A stretch of DNA of 61,281 nt. It comes from Heritagella_A intestinalis. Its GTDB lineage: Bacteria; Bacillota; Clostridia; Oscillospirales; Acutalibacteraceae. The translations under genes were made by a program, and so were the position numbers. Every line of letters starts with the position of its first letter. Position 1 is the first letter of the stretch. The notes under the pieces were generated by a model. The model made no database searches and was not told the origin of the DNA. It saw only the letters and a program-made list of their open reading frames with translations. Below, piece by piece: positions 34,861-43,672 of the stretch. The DNA is taken from positions 1 through 61,281 of the forward strand of contig CAJFQF010000014.1 of the NCBI GenBank assembly GCA_904418995.1, in the 5' to 3' direction.

Positions 34861-36027
34861 TTACTTCTCCAACAGCACGTCGGCAAGCTGCTCCATGGCC
34901 GTCACCGTCTCCGGCTTCACCGTGGAACGAATGGTAACCATAGGCTCGCACACTGTCACGTTCTTCATCTCGCCCAGCAGCTCCTTCATGCAGCGGCCAG
35001 CAGAAGGCGCCCAGGAGCCGTTCTCCATGACGGCCACCCGACGGTTCTGGTAGTTCTTGGCCTTGAGCTTGCGCAGGAAGGTGTCCATGCAGGGGAGCAC
35101 CCAAGCGTCGTAGCTGGGGGCGGCCACTACCATGCGGCTGTAGCGGAACGCATTCTCCACAGCTTCGGACATATCGTCTCGGGCCAAATCCATGACCTCA
35201 ATCTTCTCTACACCCTTGACCTTGAGGATCTCCGCCATTTCCTTGGCGGCCTGGGCCGTGTTGCCGTGGATGGAGGCATAGGCCACCAGCACGCCCTCGT
35301 CCTCGGGACGATAGCTGCTCCAGATGTCATACTTGTTCAGATAGAAGCCCAGGTTCTCCTTGAGAATGGGGCCGTGGAGGGGGCAGATGGTCTGGATGTC
35401 CAGGCTGGCAGCCTTCTTCAGCAGAGCCTGCACCTGCATCCCGTATTTGCCCACAATATTGATAAAGTAGCGGCGGGCCTCGCAGGTCCAATCCTCTTCG
35501 GTATCCAGGGCGCCGAACTTGCCGAAGCCATCGGCGGAGAAGAGGATCTTTTCGCTGGACTCATAGACCACCATGACCTCCGGCCAGTGGACCATAGGCG
35601 CCATGACAAAGTGCAGGGTGTGGCTGCCCAGGGAAAGGGTATCCCCTTCCTTCACTGCCTGGCAGCGGTGGGAGAAATCCAGGGTGAAGAACTGGGGCAG
35701 CATGGAAACCGCCTTAGCGCTGGCCACTACGGTCATCTCCGGATACTTTTCGGCCAAGGCCTGGATGTTGGCGGCGTGGTCCGGCTCCAGGTGGGTGACT
35801 ACCAGGTAATCCGGCTGTTTGCCGTCCAGGACCTTCTCCACGTTCTCCATCCACTCGTCGGAGGCGCGCTTATCCACGGTATCCATCACCGCGATTTTCT
35901 CGTCCAGGATCACATAGGAATTGTAGGAAATGCCGTTGGGAACCACATACTGGCCCTCAAAAAGATCAATGGTCTTATCGTCCGCGCCTACATAGCGGAC
36001 AGACTGGGAAATGGTGGTATCTTTCAT
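34861..36027 (-). CDS. Flavodiiron protein (A-type flavoprotein, O2/NO reductase)
   Basis: 388 residues. The N-terminal metallo-beta-lactamase-like domain (1-240) carries the diiron ligands His79-x-Glu81-x-Asp83-His84, His147, Asp166 and His218; the C-terminal flavodoxin domain (about 245-388) begins with YASIHGNTAQAA, the FMN phosphate loop. These enzymes reduce O2 to water or NO to N2O and protect anaerobes. The frame is open to 36081, but AAAAGGAGAG is placed for the ATG at 36027. It lies 60 bases after the GT4 gene with no clear promoter or terminator between, so it may be co-transcribed. Confidence 0.94.
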   Translation of the reverse strand: MKDTTISQSVRYVGADDKTIDLFEGQYVVPNGISYNSYVILDEKIAVMDTVDKRASDEWMENVEKVLDGKQPDYLVVTHLEPDHAANIQALAEKYPEMTVVASAKAVSMLPQFFTLDFSHRCQAVKEGDTLSLGSHTLHFVMAPMVHWPEVMVVYESSEKILFSADGFGKFGALDTEEDWTCEARRYFINIVGKYGMQVQALLKKAASLDIQTICPLHGPILKENLGFYLNKYDIWSSYRPEDEGVLVAYASIHGNTAQAAKEMAEILKVKGVEKIEVMDLARDDMSEAVENAFRYSRMVVAAPSYDAWVLPCMDTFLRKLKAKNYQNRRVAVMENGSWAPSAGRCMKELLGEMKNVTVCEPMVTIRSTVKPETVTAMEQLADVLLEK

Positions 36028-36087
36028 TTTTTTCTCTCCTTTTAACGCTTCTCTGATTCTCTCTGTATGGGTAAAAAGCATACCGGT

Positions 36088-37467
36088 TTACTTTTTCCCG
36101 GCAGGCTTCTTTTTCCGATTTTTATTGGAATTCCCGGATTTTTTCCCGGAAGAATTGGACTTCCCGGCAGGCGTTTTCTTTGCCGTTGATTTGGCGGGCG
36201 CTTTCGTTTCCTTCGCCGGCTTTTGCGGCCGGGAGTCTTCCAGCACCTTTAAAAAGCGCTGGGCCAGTACGCCGTATTCGTGATTTTCCAGGACGTATTC
36301 TTTGCCCTTCTGCCCCATCTTCCGGCGCTCCTCCGGGGTCATTTCCGAAAGGCGGATGGCAGCCCGGGCCAGGGCGGCGCTGTCTTCCGACTTGATGGTA
36401 ATGCCGCAGCCGGATTTCTCCACCGCGTTGTTCTGGTATTCAATGGCATAGATAATGGGCTTTTCCGCCATCATATAGTCAAAGAGCTTGTTGGGGCTGA
36501 TACCATAGTGAAACACCGGCTGCCGCTGGGTCCCTATGTACAGGGCGTCAAACTGTTCCAGCAGGCCGGGAATCTGGCTTCTGCGCACGGCGGAAAGGGA
36601 CTCCACCGTATCCCGCAAACCCATATCGTTGATTTTCTGCTGCAATCGGGTGCGCTCCGGGCCCTGGCCCACCATGATGAACTTGATTTTCCGGTCCTTG
36701 AGCTTCTCCCCGGCCTCCACAAAGGTGTCCAGGGCATTGGCAATACCGTGGGCTCCAGCGTATCCCACCAGGAAATAGCCCTCTTCCCGGAACTGATGGA
36801 GCAGCTCATAATAAACGGCCTCTTCGGGGGAATCGGGCTTCTTCCAATCGTCCTTTTCCACCCCGTTGGGAATATAGACGAACTTCTCCGGCGCCATGCC
36901 GTGCTCCAGCATATGCTCCTTGGCGTTGGGAAGCAGGGAAACCACCACATCGCTGTGGGTATAGGCGTAATTCTCCGCCCGCTGGGTGGCTAGGATAAAG
37001 GGGTGATGCTTGCTCATCCCACCCAATTCCATGGGGCTCAGAGGCCACAGATCGTGGACTTCATAGACGACTTTGGCCTGGTATTTTTTCGCCATGCGCA
37101 CGGCCGGATAGACGTCCATGGGATAGGTGGAGCTGGCAATAACCACATCCGGAGGATTGCCGTCCACAATCGCCTTTTGATAATGGGAAACGCCCCGGAC
37201 AAAGGAGAGGATATTCCGCACACGGGCCATGCCGTTTCCTTCATAGGGATTCCCGTTGATCCAGAAAAAGCGCACGCCGTCAATGTCCTCTTCCCGGTAT
37301 TTCCGGCCCATCAGGTCGGGATTCTGCCCCCGCAGATGGGAATAGGAGCTGGCCACAATGGTGACCTGATGGCCAGCCTGCACCCAGCGTTTCGCCATGA
37401 GGAAGGGCCGGAATTCCATGCCATGGAGATAGGAACCGGCGTAGTGGTTCAGGTATACAATATTCAT
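36088..37467 (-). CDS. GT4 family glycosyltransferase with lysine-rich C-terminal tail
   Basis: 459-residue GT-B glycosyltransferase resembling WbuB-type enzymes. Conserved N-terminal NHYAGSYLHGMEFRPF and VVYEVHDLWPLSP, then VGYAGAHG, VGQGPERTRL and the donor-site region YGISPNKLFDYMMAEKPIIYA. After about residue 410 the protein ends in a roughly 48-residue tail of Lys, Ala, Pro, Ser and Asn (for example AKSTAKKTPAGKSN), like a histone H1 tail, unusual for the family. It probably adds a sugar to a surface polysaccharide or lipid carrier at the membrane. It has its own promoter. Confidence 0.88.
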   Translation of the reverse strand: MNIVYLNHYAGSYLHGMEFRPFLMAKRWVQAGHQVTIVASSYSHLRGQNPDLMGRKYREEDIDGVRFFWINGNPYEGNGMARVRNILSFVRGVSHYQKAIVDGNPPDVVIASSTYPMDVYPAVRMAKKYQAKVVYEVHDLWPLSPMELGGMSKHHPFILATQRAENYAYTHSDVVVSLLPNAKEHMLEHGMAPEKFVYIPNGVEKDDWKKPDSPEEAVYYELLHQFREEGYFLVGYAGAHGIANALDTFVEAGEKLKDRKIKFIMVGQGPERTRLQQKINDMGLRDTVESLSAVRRSQIPGLLEQFDALYIGTQRQPVFHYGISPNKLFDYMMAEKPIIYAIEYQNNAVEKSGCGITIKSEDSAALARAAIRLSEMTPEERRKMGQKGKEYVLENHEYGVLAQRFLKVLEDSRPQKPAKETKAPAKSTAKKTPAGKSNSSGKKSGNSNKNRKKKPAGKK

Positions 37468-37597
37468 AAAGCATGCTCATTCCTTTTTATTGCAGAATTT
37501 GGAAGGGCTTACTAAGCCCCAAGATTGTTAAGCCCAAATTGCGCGCCTGCTGGAAAGTTCCGCCTTCCAAAACAGGCCCCGGCCATCGGCTTTATTT

Positions 37598-37627
37598 ATT
37601 ATACCCTTTTCCCTTTCATTCCTTCAA
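37598..37627 (-). promoter_or_regulatory. Promoter of the GT4 gene
   Basis: TTGAAG (37622-37627), an 18-base spacer and TATAAT (37598-37603) on the minus strand, giving a leader of about 120 nt. Confidence 0.65.
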
Positions 37628-37683
37628 GATATTATCTGTGAACAAGAAGCGAAAAACGCAAAAAATTCCTCTTTTTCAGCCGT

Positions 37684-38625
37684 TTACAGGGCCAAACCCG
37701 TCTCCTCCGGGCATCCCATCATCAGGTTCAGGCACTGCACCGCCGCGCCGGAAGCGCCCTTGCCCAGGTTGTCAAAAGAGGCGGAAAGGACCATGCGCTG
37801 GTCATTGCCGGTGACGAAAATCTCCAGGCCATCCCAGCCGGAACGGCGGTTGCCGCTGAGCATCCCGGAGCCCTCTGCACCCAGAGGCAGCACTTTGACA
37901 AACTTCTGCCCGGCGTAGTGCGCAGCCAGCAGTTCCCACACCGCCTTCATGGAAGGGGCCCCCTTCAGCATCTCTCCAAAGAGGGGCAGGGAAACCAGCA
38001 TCCCGCTGTAGTAATCCGCCACAATGGGAGAAAAGATCGGGGGCTTTTCCAGGCCGGTAATGGCCTGCATTTCCTTCAAATGCTTATGCTGCTGTCCCAG
38101 GCCATAGATTCGAGGCGCGTCCAGCTCCGGGGAGCGGCCCTCCCCTTCATAGTCGGCGATCATCTTTTTTCCGCCGCCGCTGTAGCCTGTCAGGGAAAAA
38201 CAGCTCACAGGGGTATCTGCCGGCAGTACACCGTGGGCGATGAGAGGATACACCAGGGAAATAAAGCCCGTCGCGTGGCATCCGGGCACGGCAACGCGTT
38301 TGCCGGTTTCCACTGCCTGGCGATGATTGGTGGAAAGCTCCGGGAAACCGTAAGCCCAGCCCGGCTCTGTGCGATGGGCAGTAGAGGGATCAATAATCCG
38401 GACATGGTCGTTTTCAATCATAGAAACTGCTTCCCGGGCCGCTGCGTCCGGCAGGCAGAGAAAAGTGAAATCCGAAGCATTGATCAGTCTCTTTCGCTCC
38501 TGCGGGTCTTTGCGAAGCTCCGGCGCAATGGTCAGCAGTTCAATGTCCTCCCGGCCCTGAAACCGCTCGTGGATCCGCAGGCCGGTGGTACCCTCGCTGC
38601 CGTCAATAAAAATTTTTGCCTTCAT
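37684..38625 (-). CDS. argC: N-acetyl-gamma-glutamyl-phosphate reductase, type 2
   Basis: 313-residue NADPH-dependent enzyme of arginine synthesis. The short N-terminus KIFIDGSEGTTGLRIHERF and the length identify the ArgC type 2 subgroup. The catalytic cysteine is Cys116 in VAVPGCHATGF; STAHRTEPGWAYGFPEL and NLGKGASGAAVQCLNLMMG are conserved. The frame is open to 38829 through the tRNA gene, but the ATG at 38625 has GGAGG at 9 bases. No other arg genes are in the window. Confidence 0.94.
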   Translation of the reverse strand: MKAKIFIDGSEGTTGLRIHERFQGREDIELLTIAPELRKDPQERKRLINASDFTFLCLPDAAAREAVSMIENDHVRIIDPSTAHRTEPGWAYGFPELSTNHRQAVETGKRVAVPGCHATGFISLVYPLIAHGVLPADTPVSCFSLTGYSGGGKKMIADYEGEGRSPELDAPRIYGLGQQHKHLKEMQAITGLEKPPIFSPIVADYYSGMLVSLPLFGEMLKGAPSMKAVWELLAAHYAGQKFVKVLPLGAEGSGMLSGNRRSGWDGLEIFVTGNDQRMVLSASFDNLGKGASGAAVQCLNLMMGCPEETGLAL

Positions 38626-38678
38626 ACGTTTCAGCCTCCATCCCTGGTCATCATTTGAGATTCCTATAGAATAATTCC

Positions 38679-38703
38679 TTTCCGCAAACCCAACTTGCGG
38701 AAA
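38679..38703. promoter_or_regulatory. Inverted repeat upstream of argC
   Basis: Perfect 9-bp arms TTTCCGCAA/TTGCGGAAA, spacer 7, placed between the tRNA terminator and argC where a promoter would lie. It does not look like an ArgR box. Possible operator or leader hairpin. Confidence 0.35.
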
Positions 38704-38723
38704 AACACCTTTTGACAAAAAAG

Positions 38724-38757
38724 GAAGGACCCCGACAAAAACATGCCGGGGTCCTTC
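38724..38757 (-). terminator. Terminator of tRNA-Gln
   Basis: 11-bp stem GAAGGACCCCG/CGGGGTCCTTC followed on the minus strand by CTTTTTTG, immediately after the tRNA. Confidence 0.88.
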
Positions 38758-38762
38758 TTTAC

Positions 38763-38836
38763 TGGCTGCGGTACTAGGATTTGAACCCAGACAAACAGAG
38801 TCAGAGTCTGCCGTGCTACCCTTACACAATACCGCA
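38763..38836 (-). tRNA. tRNA-Gln (anticodon CUG)
   Basis: 74 bases including an encoded CCA. The acceptor stem TGCGGTA/TACCGCA is perfect; the anticodon stem GCAGA/TCTGT encloses loop CTCTGAC, giving anticodon CTG; the T loop is GGGTTCAAATCC-like. Discriminator base G. It is followed by its own terminator. Confidence 0.93.
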
Positions 38837-38914
38837 TCATTTTCACAGCTTTCTTATTATATCAGAAATGCGGAAAATGTCAATAGGCAGACGGCAAAAA
38901 ATTTAAAAGAAAAA

Positions 38915-38939
38915 TCCCCGGCTCCAGGGGAACCGGGGA
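38915..38939 (-). terminator. Terminator of tuf / str cluster
   Basis: Stem TCCCCGG/CCGGGGA with an 11-base loop and TTTTTCTTTT on the minus strand, 14 bp after the tuf stop. Confidence 0.85.
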
Positions 38940-38953
38940 CTGAAAAAGGCAAA

Positions 38954-40156
38954 TTATTCGTTAATGCCGGTAACAACGCCGGAACCAACAGTGCGGCCAC
39001 CCTCGCGGATAGCGAAACGCAGGCCCTCTTCGATAGCGATGGGGGTGATCAGCTCAACGTCCATGACAACGTTGTCGCCGGGCATGCACATCTCGGTGCC
39101 CTCGGGCAGGGAGATCACGCCGGTCACGTCGGTGGTACGGAAGTAGAACTGGGGACGATAGTTGTTGAAGAAGGGGGTATGACGGCCACCCTCGTCCTTG
39201 GTCAGAACATAAACCTGGCCCTTGAACTTGGTGTGGGGATGAATGGTGCCGGGCTTTGCCAGAACCTGGCCGCGCTCGATCTCATTTCTCTGGATACCAC
39301 GGAGCAGGGCGCCGATGTTGTCGCCAGCCTCGGCATAGTCCAGCAGCTTGCGGAACATCTCGATACCGGTAACAACGGTCTTGCGGCGCTCGTCGGACAG
39401 ACCAACGATCTCCACTTCCTCGGACAGCTTCAGCTGGCCGCGCTCCACTCTACCGGTAGCCACGGTGCCGCGGCCGGTAATGGTGAACACGTCCTCAACG
39501 GGCATCAGGAAGGGCAGGTCAGCCTTACGCTCGGGGGTGGGGATATACTCATCGACAGCGTCCATGAGCTCATGAATGCACTTGTACTCGGGAGCATTGG
39601 GATCCTTGGAATCGGACTCCAGAGCAACCAGAGCGGAACCACGGATGATGGGGGTGTCGTCGCCCGGGAACTCATACTCGTTCAGCAGGTCGCGGATCTC
39701 CATCTCTACCAGGTCCAGCAGCTCCTCGTCGTCAACCTGATCGCACTTGTTCATGAAGACAACGATGTAGGGCACGCCCACCTGACGGGACAGCAGGATG
39801 TGCTCTCTGGTCTGGGGCATGGGGCCGTCAGCAGCAGACACAACCAGGATAGCGCCGTCCATCTGCGCAGCACCGGTGATCATGTTCTTCACATAGTCAG
39901 CGTGGCCGGGGCAGTCAACGTGTGCATAGTGACGCTTTTCAGTCTGATACTCAACGTGAGCGGTGTTAATGGTAATGCCGCGCTCTCTCTCTTCGGGAGC
40001 CTTGTCGATGTTGGCATAATCCACGAACTCTGCGTCGCCCTCCAGGTTCAGCACCTTGGTGATAGCAGCGGTCAGGGTGGTCTTGCCATGGTCAACGTGG
40101 CCGATAGTACCAATGTTTACATGGGGTTTGTTTCTTTCAAACTTTTCCTTTGCCAT
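38954..40156 (-). CDS. tuf: Translation elongation factor Tu
   Basis: 400-residue GTPase that brings aminoacyl-tRNA to the ribosome. G1 GHVDHGKTTL (19-28), the DCPGHADYVKNMITGAAQMD segment holding G3, NKCD (G4), and full domains 2 and 3. It is the last gene of the str cluster, 83 bases after fusA, with AAAAGGAGG before the ATG and a terminator after the stop. Whether the genome has a second tuf copy cannot be seen here. Confidence 0.99.
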   Translation of the reverse strand: MAKEKFERNKPHVNIGTIGHVDHGKTTLTAAITKVLNLEGDAEFVDYANIDKAPEERERGITINTAHVEYQTEKRHYAHVDCPGHADYVKNMITGAAQMDGAILVVSAADGPMPQTREHILLSRQVGVPYIVVFMNKCDQVDDEELLDLVEMEIRDLLNEYEFPGDDTPIIRGSALVALESDSKDPNAPEYKCIHELMDAVDEYIPTPERKADLPFLMPVEDVFTITGRGTVATGRVERGQLKLSEEVEIVGLSDERRKTVVTGIEMFRKLLDYAEAGDNIGALLRGIQRNEIERGQVLAKPGTIHPHTKFKGQVYVLTKDEGGRHTPFFNNYRPQFYFRTTDVTGVISLPEGTEMCMPGDNVVMDVELITPIAIEEGLRFAIREGGRTVGSGVVTGINE

Positions 40157-40239
40157 TGGAAACTTCCTCCTTTTTTGATAAGAAATTCAGTAAGTCAATT
40201 TTAACAATTACAACTTGAAAAATCAAGGGTAATCTGCAA

Positions 40240-42321
40240 TTATTCGCTCTTTTTTCCGCGAGCAGCGATAACGGTCTCAGCAACCGACTTGGGAACCTCT
40301 GCATAATGGGCGGGTTCCATGGTGTACTGGCCGCGGCCCTGGGTCTTAGAGCGCATATCCGTTGCATAGCCGAACATCTCGGACAGGGGAACTTCGGAGT
40401 TGATCTGCTGGGCGCCGGGAACGGCATCCATGCCCAGGATCATGCCGCGACGGGAGTTCAGGTCGCCGATAACGTCGCCCATGTACTCGTCAGGCACAAT
40501 CACAACTACCTTCATGATGGGCTCCAGCAGCACCGGATCTGCCTTCTTCATAGCCTCCTTGAAGGCCATGGAAGCGGCGATCTTAAATGCCATTTCAGAG
40601 GAGTCAACCTCATGATAAGAGCCGTCATACAGGGTGACCTTGACGTCCACTACGTTGTAGCCAGCGAGAACACCGGACTGCATAGCGCCCTGGATACCTT
40701 GGTCAACTGCAGGGATATACTCCTTGGGGATAGCGCCGCCAACGATAGCGTTGACGAACTCATAACCCTTGCCGGGGTTGGGCTCAATCTTAATCTTAAC
40801 GTGACCATACTGGCCCTTACCACCAGACTGGCGGGCATACTTGTGATCCACGTCGGCCAGCTTGCGGATGGTTTCCTTATAGGCAACCTGGGGCTTACCA
40901 ACGTTGGCTTCCACGCGGAATTCGCGGAGCAGACGGTCCACGATGATTTCCAGGTGGAGCTCGCCCATACCAGCGATAATGGTCTGACCGGTCTCTTCAT
41001 CGGTATAAGCTTTGAAGGTGGGGTCTTCTTCTGCCAGCTTGGCCAGAGCGATACCCATCTTCTCCTGGCCGGCCTTGGTCTTAGGCTCAATGGCGACCCG
41101 GATAACAGGCTCCGGGAACTCCATGGATTCCAGGATGATGGGGTGCTTCTCATCGCACAGGGTGTCGCCGGTAGTGGTATTCTTCAGACCCACAGCGGCG
41201 GCGATATCGCCGGCATACACCTTTTCGATATCCTGGCGGTGATTGGCGTGCATCTGCAGGATGCGGCCCATACGCTCGTTGTTGTCCTTCACGGAGTTGT
41301 AGACAGTGGAGCCGGCGTCCACGGTACCGGAGTACACGCGGAAGAAGCACAGCTTACCAACAAAGGGGTCGGTGGCAATCTTAAAGGCCAGCGCAGCGAA
41401 GGGAGCGTTATCGTCAGAAGGACGGCTCTCCTCTTCCCCGGTGTCGGGGTTCACACCCTTAATGTCGGGAACATCCGTGGGGGCGGGCATATAATCGATA
41501 ATGGCGTTCAGCAGGGGCTGTACGCCCTTGTTTCTGTAAGAAGTACCGCAGGTTACGGGAACCATGTGGTTGGCGATGGTGGACTTGCGGATGCAGGTCT
41601 TGATCTCCTCCACGGTCAGCTCCTCGCCGCCCAGATATTTCTCAAACAGCTCATCGTCCTGCTCGGCTACGTGCTCCACCAGTTCGGTGTGATACTTCTC
41701 AGCCAGCTCTCTCATGTCCTCGGGGATATCCTCCTCGCGGACATCCTTGCCCAGATCATCATAGTAGATCTCGGCCTTCATGGTCACCAGGTCGATAATG
41801 CCCTTAAAGGTGTCCTCAGAGCCGATGGGCAGCTGGATCGGAACAGCGTTGCACTTGAGGCGATCCTTCATCATCTGCACCACGCGATAGAAATCGGCGC
41901 CCATGATGTCCATCTTGTTGACGTAGGCCATACGGGGAACCTTATATTCCTCCGCCTGACGCCACACAGTCTCGGACTGGGGCTCAACGCCGCCCTTTGC
42001 GCAGAAAACGGTTACAGAACCGTCCAGCACGCGCAGGGAGCGCTCCACTTCCACGGTGAAGTCCACGTGGCCGGGGGTGTCGATGATGTTAATGCGGTGG
42101 CCCTTCCAAAAGCAGGTCGTAGCGGCAGAGGTAATAGTAATACCTCTTTCCTGCTCCTGGGCCATCCAGTCCATGGTTGCAGTACCGTCGTGGGTCTCAC
42201 CAATCTTGTGGTTCACGCCGGTGTAGTACAGAATACGTTCTGTGGTAGTGGTCTTACCGGCATCGATGTGAGCCATAATGCCGATATTGCGGGTTAATTC
42301 AAGTGATACCTGCCTTGGCAT
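40240..42321 (-). CDS. fusA: Translation elongation factor G
   Basis: 693-residue GTPase driving ribosomal translocation. G1 AHIDAGKTTTTERIL (17-31), DTPGHVDFTVEVERS (G3), NKMD (G4), and the domain IV region YKETIRKLADVDHKYARQSGGKGQYGHV. It lies between rpsG and tuf as in most bacteria. The length and features are ordinary for the family. Confidence 0.99.
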   Translation of the reverse strand: MPRQVSLELTRNIGIMAHIDAGKTTTTERILYYTGVNHKIGETHDGTATMDWMAQEQERGITITSAATTCFWKGHRINIIDTPGHVDFTVEVERSLRVLDGSVTVFCAKGGVEPQSETVWRQAEEYKVPRMAYVNKMDIMGADFYRVVQMMKDRLKCNAVPIQLPIGSEDTFKGIIDLVTMKAEIYYDDLGKDVREEDIPEDMRELAEKYHTELVEHVAEQDDELFEKYLGGEELTVEEIKTCIRKSTIANHMVPVTCGTSYRNKGVQPLLNAIIDYMPAPTDVPDIKGVNPDTGEEESRPSDDNAPFAALAFKIATDPFVGKLCFFRVYSGTVDAGSTVYNSVKDNNERMGRILQMHANHRQDIEKVYAGDIAAAVGLKNTTTGDTLCDEKHPIILESMEFPEPVIRVAIEPKTKAGQEKMGIALAKLAEEDPTFKAYTDEETGQTIIAGMGELHLEIIVDRLLREFRVEANVGKPQVAYKETIRKLADVDHKYARQSGGKGQYGHVKIKIEPNPGKGYEFVNAIVGGAIPKEYIPAVDQGIQGAMQSGVLAGYNVVDVKVTLYDGSYHEVDSSEMAFKIAASMAFKEAMKKADPVLLEPIMKVVVIVPDEYMGDVIGDLNSRRGMILGMDAVPGAQQINSEVPLSEMFGYATDMRSKTQGRGQYTMEPAHYAEVPKSVAETVIAARGKKSE

Positions 42322-42415
42322 GGGTTTCCTCCTTAATCATAGAAACATAAACGTGCGGGGGTTCAAAACATCCGGGCCAAAGGCCCCTGGGCACCTGCTT
42401 GCGGCACCCAACACA

Positions 42416-42886
42416 TTACCATCTGTAGTGTGCGAATGCCTTGTTGGCCTCTGCCATCTTGTGCGTATCGTCGCGCTTCTTGGCAGCGCCGCCGGCGCCG
42501 TTTACAGCATCAAGGATCTCTCCGGCCAGACGCTCCTTCATGGTCTTTTCGGAACGCTGTCTGGAGTAGGTGGAGATCCAGCGCAGGCCCAGGGTCTGCC
42601 GTCTCTCGGGGCGGACCTCCATAGGCACCTGGTAGGTGGCACCGCCAACACGGCGGGCCTTAACTTCGAGGCTGGGCATTACATTTTCCATTGCCTGCTC
42701 AAACACCTCGAGGGGATCCTTGCCGGTCTTCTCAGCCACGATGTCAAATGCACCGTAAACGATCTTCTGGGCCACGCCCTTCTTGCCGTCATACATGATG
42801 TTGTTCACCAGACGGGTGACCAGCTTGGAGTTGTAAAGCGGATCGGGCAAAACGTCACGTTTTGCGATATTGCCTCTTCTCGGCAT
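42416..42886 (-). CDS. rpsG: 30S ribosomal protein S7
   Basis: 156-residue primary 16S rRNA-binding protein of the 30S head. It begins MPRRGNIAKRDVLPDPLYNSKLVTRLVN and ends KMAEANKAFAHYRW, the usual full length. The frame is open upstream to 42952, but GAAGGAGGG is positioned for the ATG at 42886. Part of the str cluster. Confidence 0.98.
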   Translation of the reverse strand: MPRRGNIAKRDVLPDPLYNSKLVTRLVNNIMYDGKKGVAQKIVYGAFDIVAEKTGKDPLEVFEQAMENVMPSLEVKARRVGGATYQVPMEVRPERRQTLGLRWISTYSRQRSEKTMKERLAGEILDAVNGAGGAAKKRDDTHKMAEANKAFAHYRW

Positions 42887-43053
42887 ATTCTTCCCTCCTT
42901 CACATAGTATGATATCATAGGTACTCGAAAGCGACAAACTTCCGTTGGCCAAAGAGGCGTTCTATTACAAACGCCTCCGCACAGGTAGGTTGCCCCGTGC
43001 GGGAGCCACGAATTCTGTCAAGTTAGTTAGGTAGAAGCAATCCCTTTATCGAA

Positions 43054-43479
43054 TTACTTCTTAGCGCCAGCCTTGGGGCGCTTGGCACCGTACTTGGAAC
43101 GGGCCTGCATACGCTTGGCAACGCCTTGGGCGTCCAGGGTACCACGGATAATGTGGTAACGCACGCCAGGCAGGTCCTTAACACGGCCGCCGCGAATCAT
43201 CACGACGCTGTGCTCCTGCAGGTTGTGGCCTACGCCGGGGATATAGGCGCTGACCTCGATGCCGTTGGAGAGCCGGACTCTAGCAATCTTACGCAGAGCA
43301 GAGTTAGGCTTCTTCGGGGTGGCAGTCTTTACAGACGTGCACACACCGCGCTTTTGGGGAGAATCCTGATCAATCGCAACGCGCTTCTTGGAGTTCCAAC
43401 CCTTCAGCAGTGCGGGAGCCTTGGCCTTCTTCTCGGCAACCTGACGACCGGTGTGAACCAGCTGATTAAAAGTGGGCAT
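43054..43479 (-). CDS. rpsL: 30S ribosomal protein S12
   Basis: 141-residue decoding-centre protein. MPTFNQLVHTGRQ at the N-terminus; the conserved TPKKPNSALRK loop has Lys57 at the position known as Lys43 in E. coli, and GGRVKDLPGVRYH is unchanged, so no streptomycin-resistance substitution is visible. It has the longer loop typical of Gram-positive S12. The ATG at 43479 is chosen over the in-frame one at 43494 from family length and the AGGAGG site. Confidence 0.98.
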   Translation of the reverse strand: MPTFNQLVHTGRQVAEKKAKAPALLKGWNSKKRVAIDQDSPQKRGVCTSVKTATPKKPNSALRKIARVRLSNGIEVSAYIPGVGHNLQEHSVVMIRGGRVKDLPGVRYHIIRGTLDAQGVAKRMQARSKYGAKRPKAGAKK

Positions 43480-43610
43480 ATGACACCTCCTCACTGAAAT
43501 TTTATATGTGAAAACCGAGAGGACAACCTCTGCGATTTACCACCAAAAGAAATCTGCACAGAATTTTGCAATCCTATACAAGTGTGAAAGTCATCTTATA
43601 CAGTACAGTA

Positions 43611-43637
43611 CCTGTCCGGAAGAAGTTTCCGGACAGG
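43611..43637 (-). promoter_or_regulatory. Hairpin between rpoC and rpsL
   Basis: 11-bp perfect stem CCTGTCCGGAA/TTCCGGACAGG. On the minus strand it is followed by TACTGTACTGTATAAG rather than T residues, so it is a poor terminator; it may be a processing site or an attenuator between rpoC and the ribosomal genes. Confidence 0.5.
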
Positions 43638-43672
43638 ATACCGTCAGACCATCACAATTTGTTATTATAAAC

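Noticed and set aside
37684..38829. Long form (381 residues) of ArgC
   Set aside because: The extension reads through the tRNA-Gln gene and its terminator; the family start and ribosome site are at 38625.
38813..42297. Long plus-strand frames opposite tuf and fusA
   Set aside because: Antisense shadows of elongation factor genes with the same V/G/H-rich composition; not coding.
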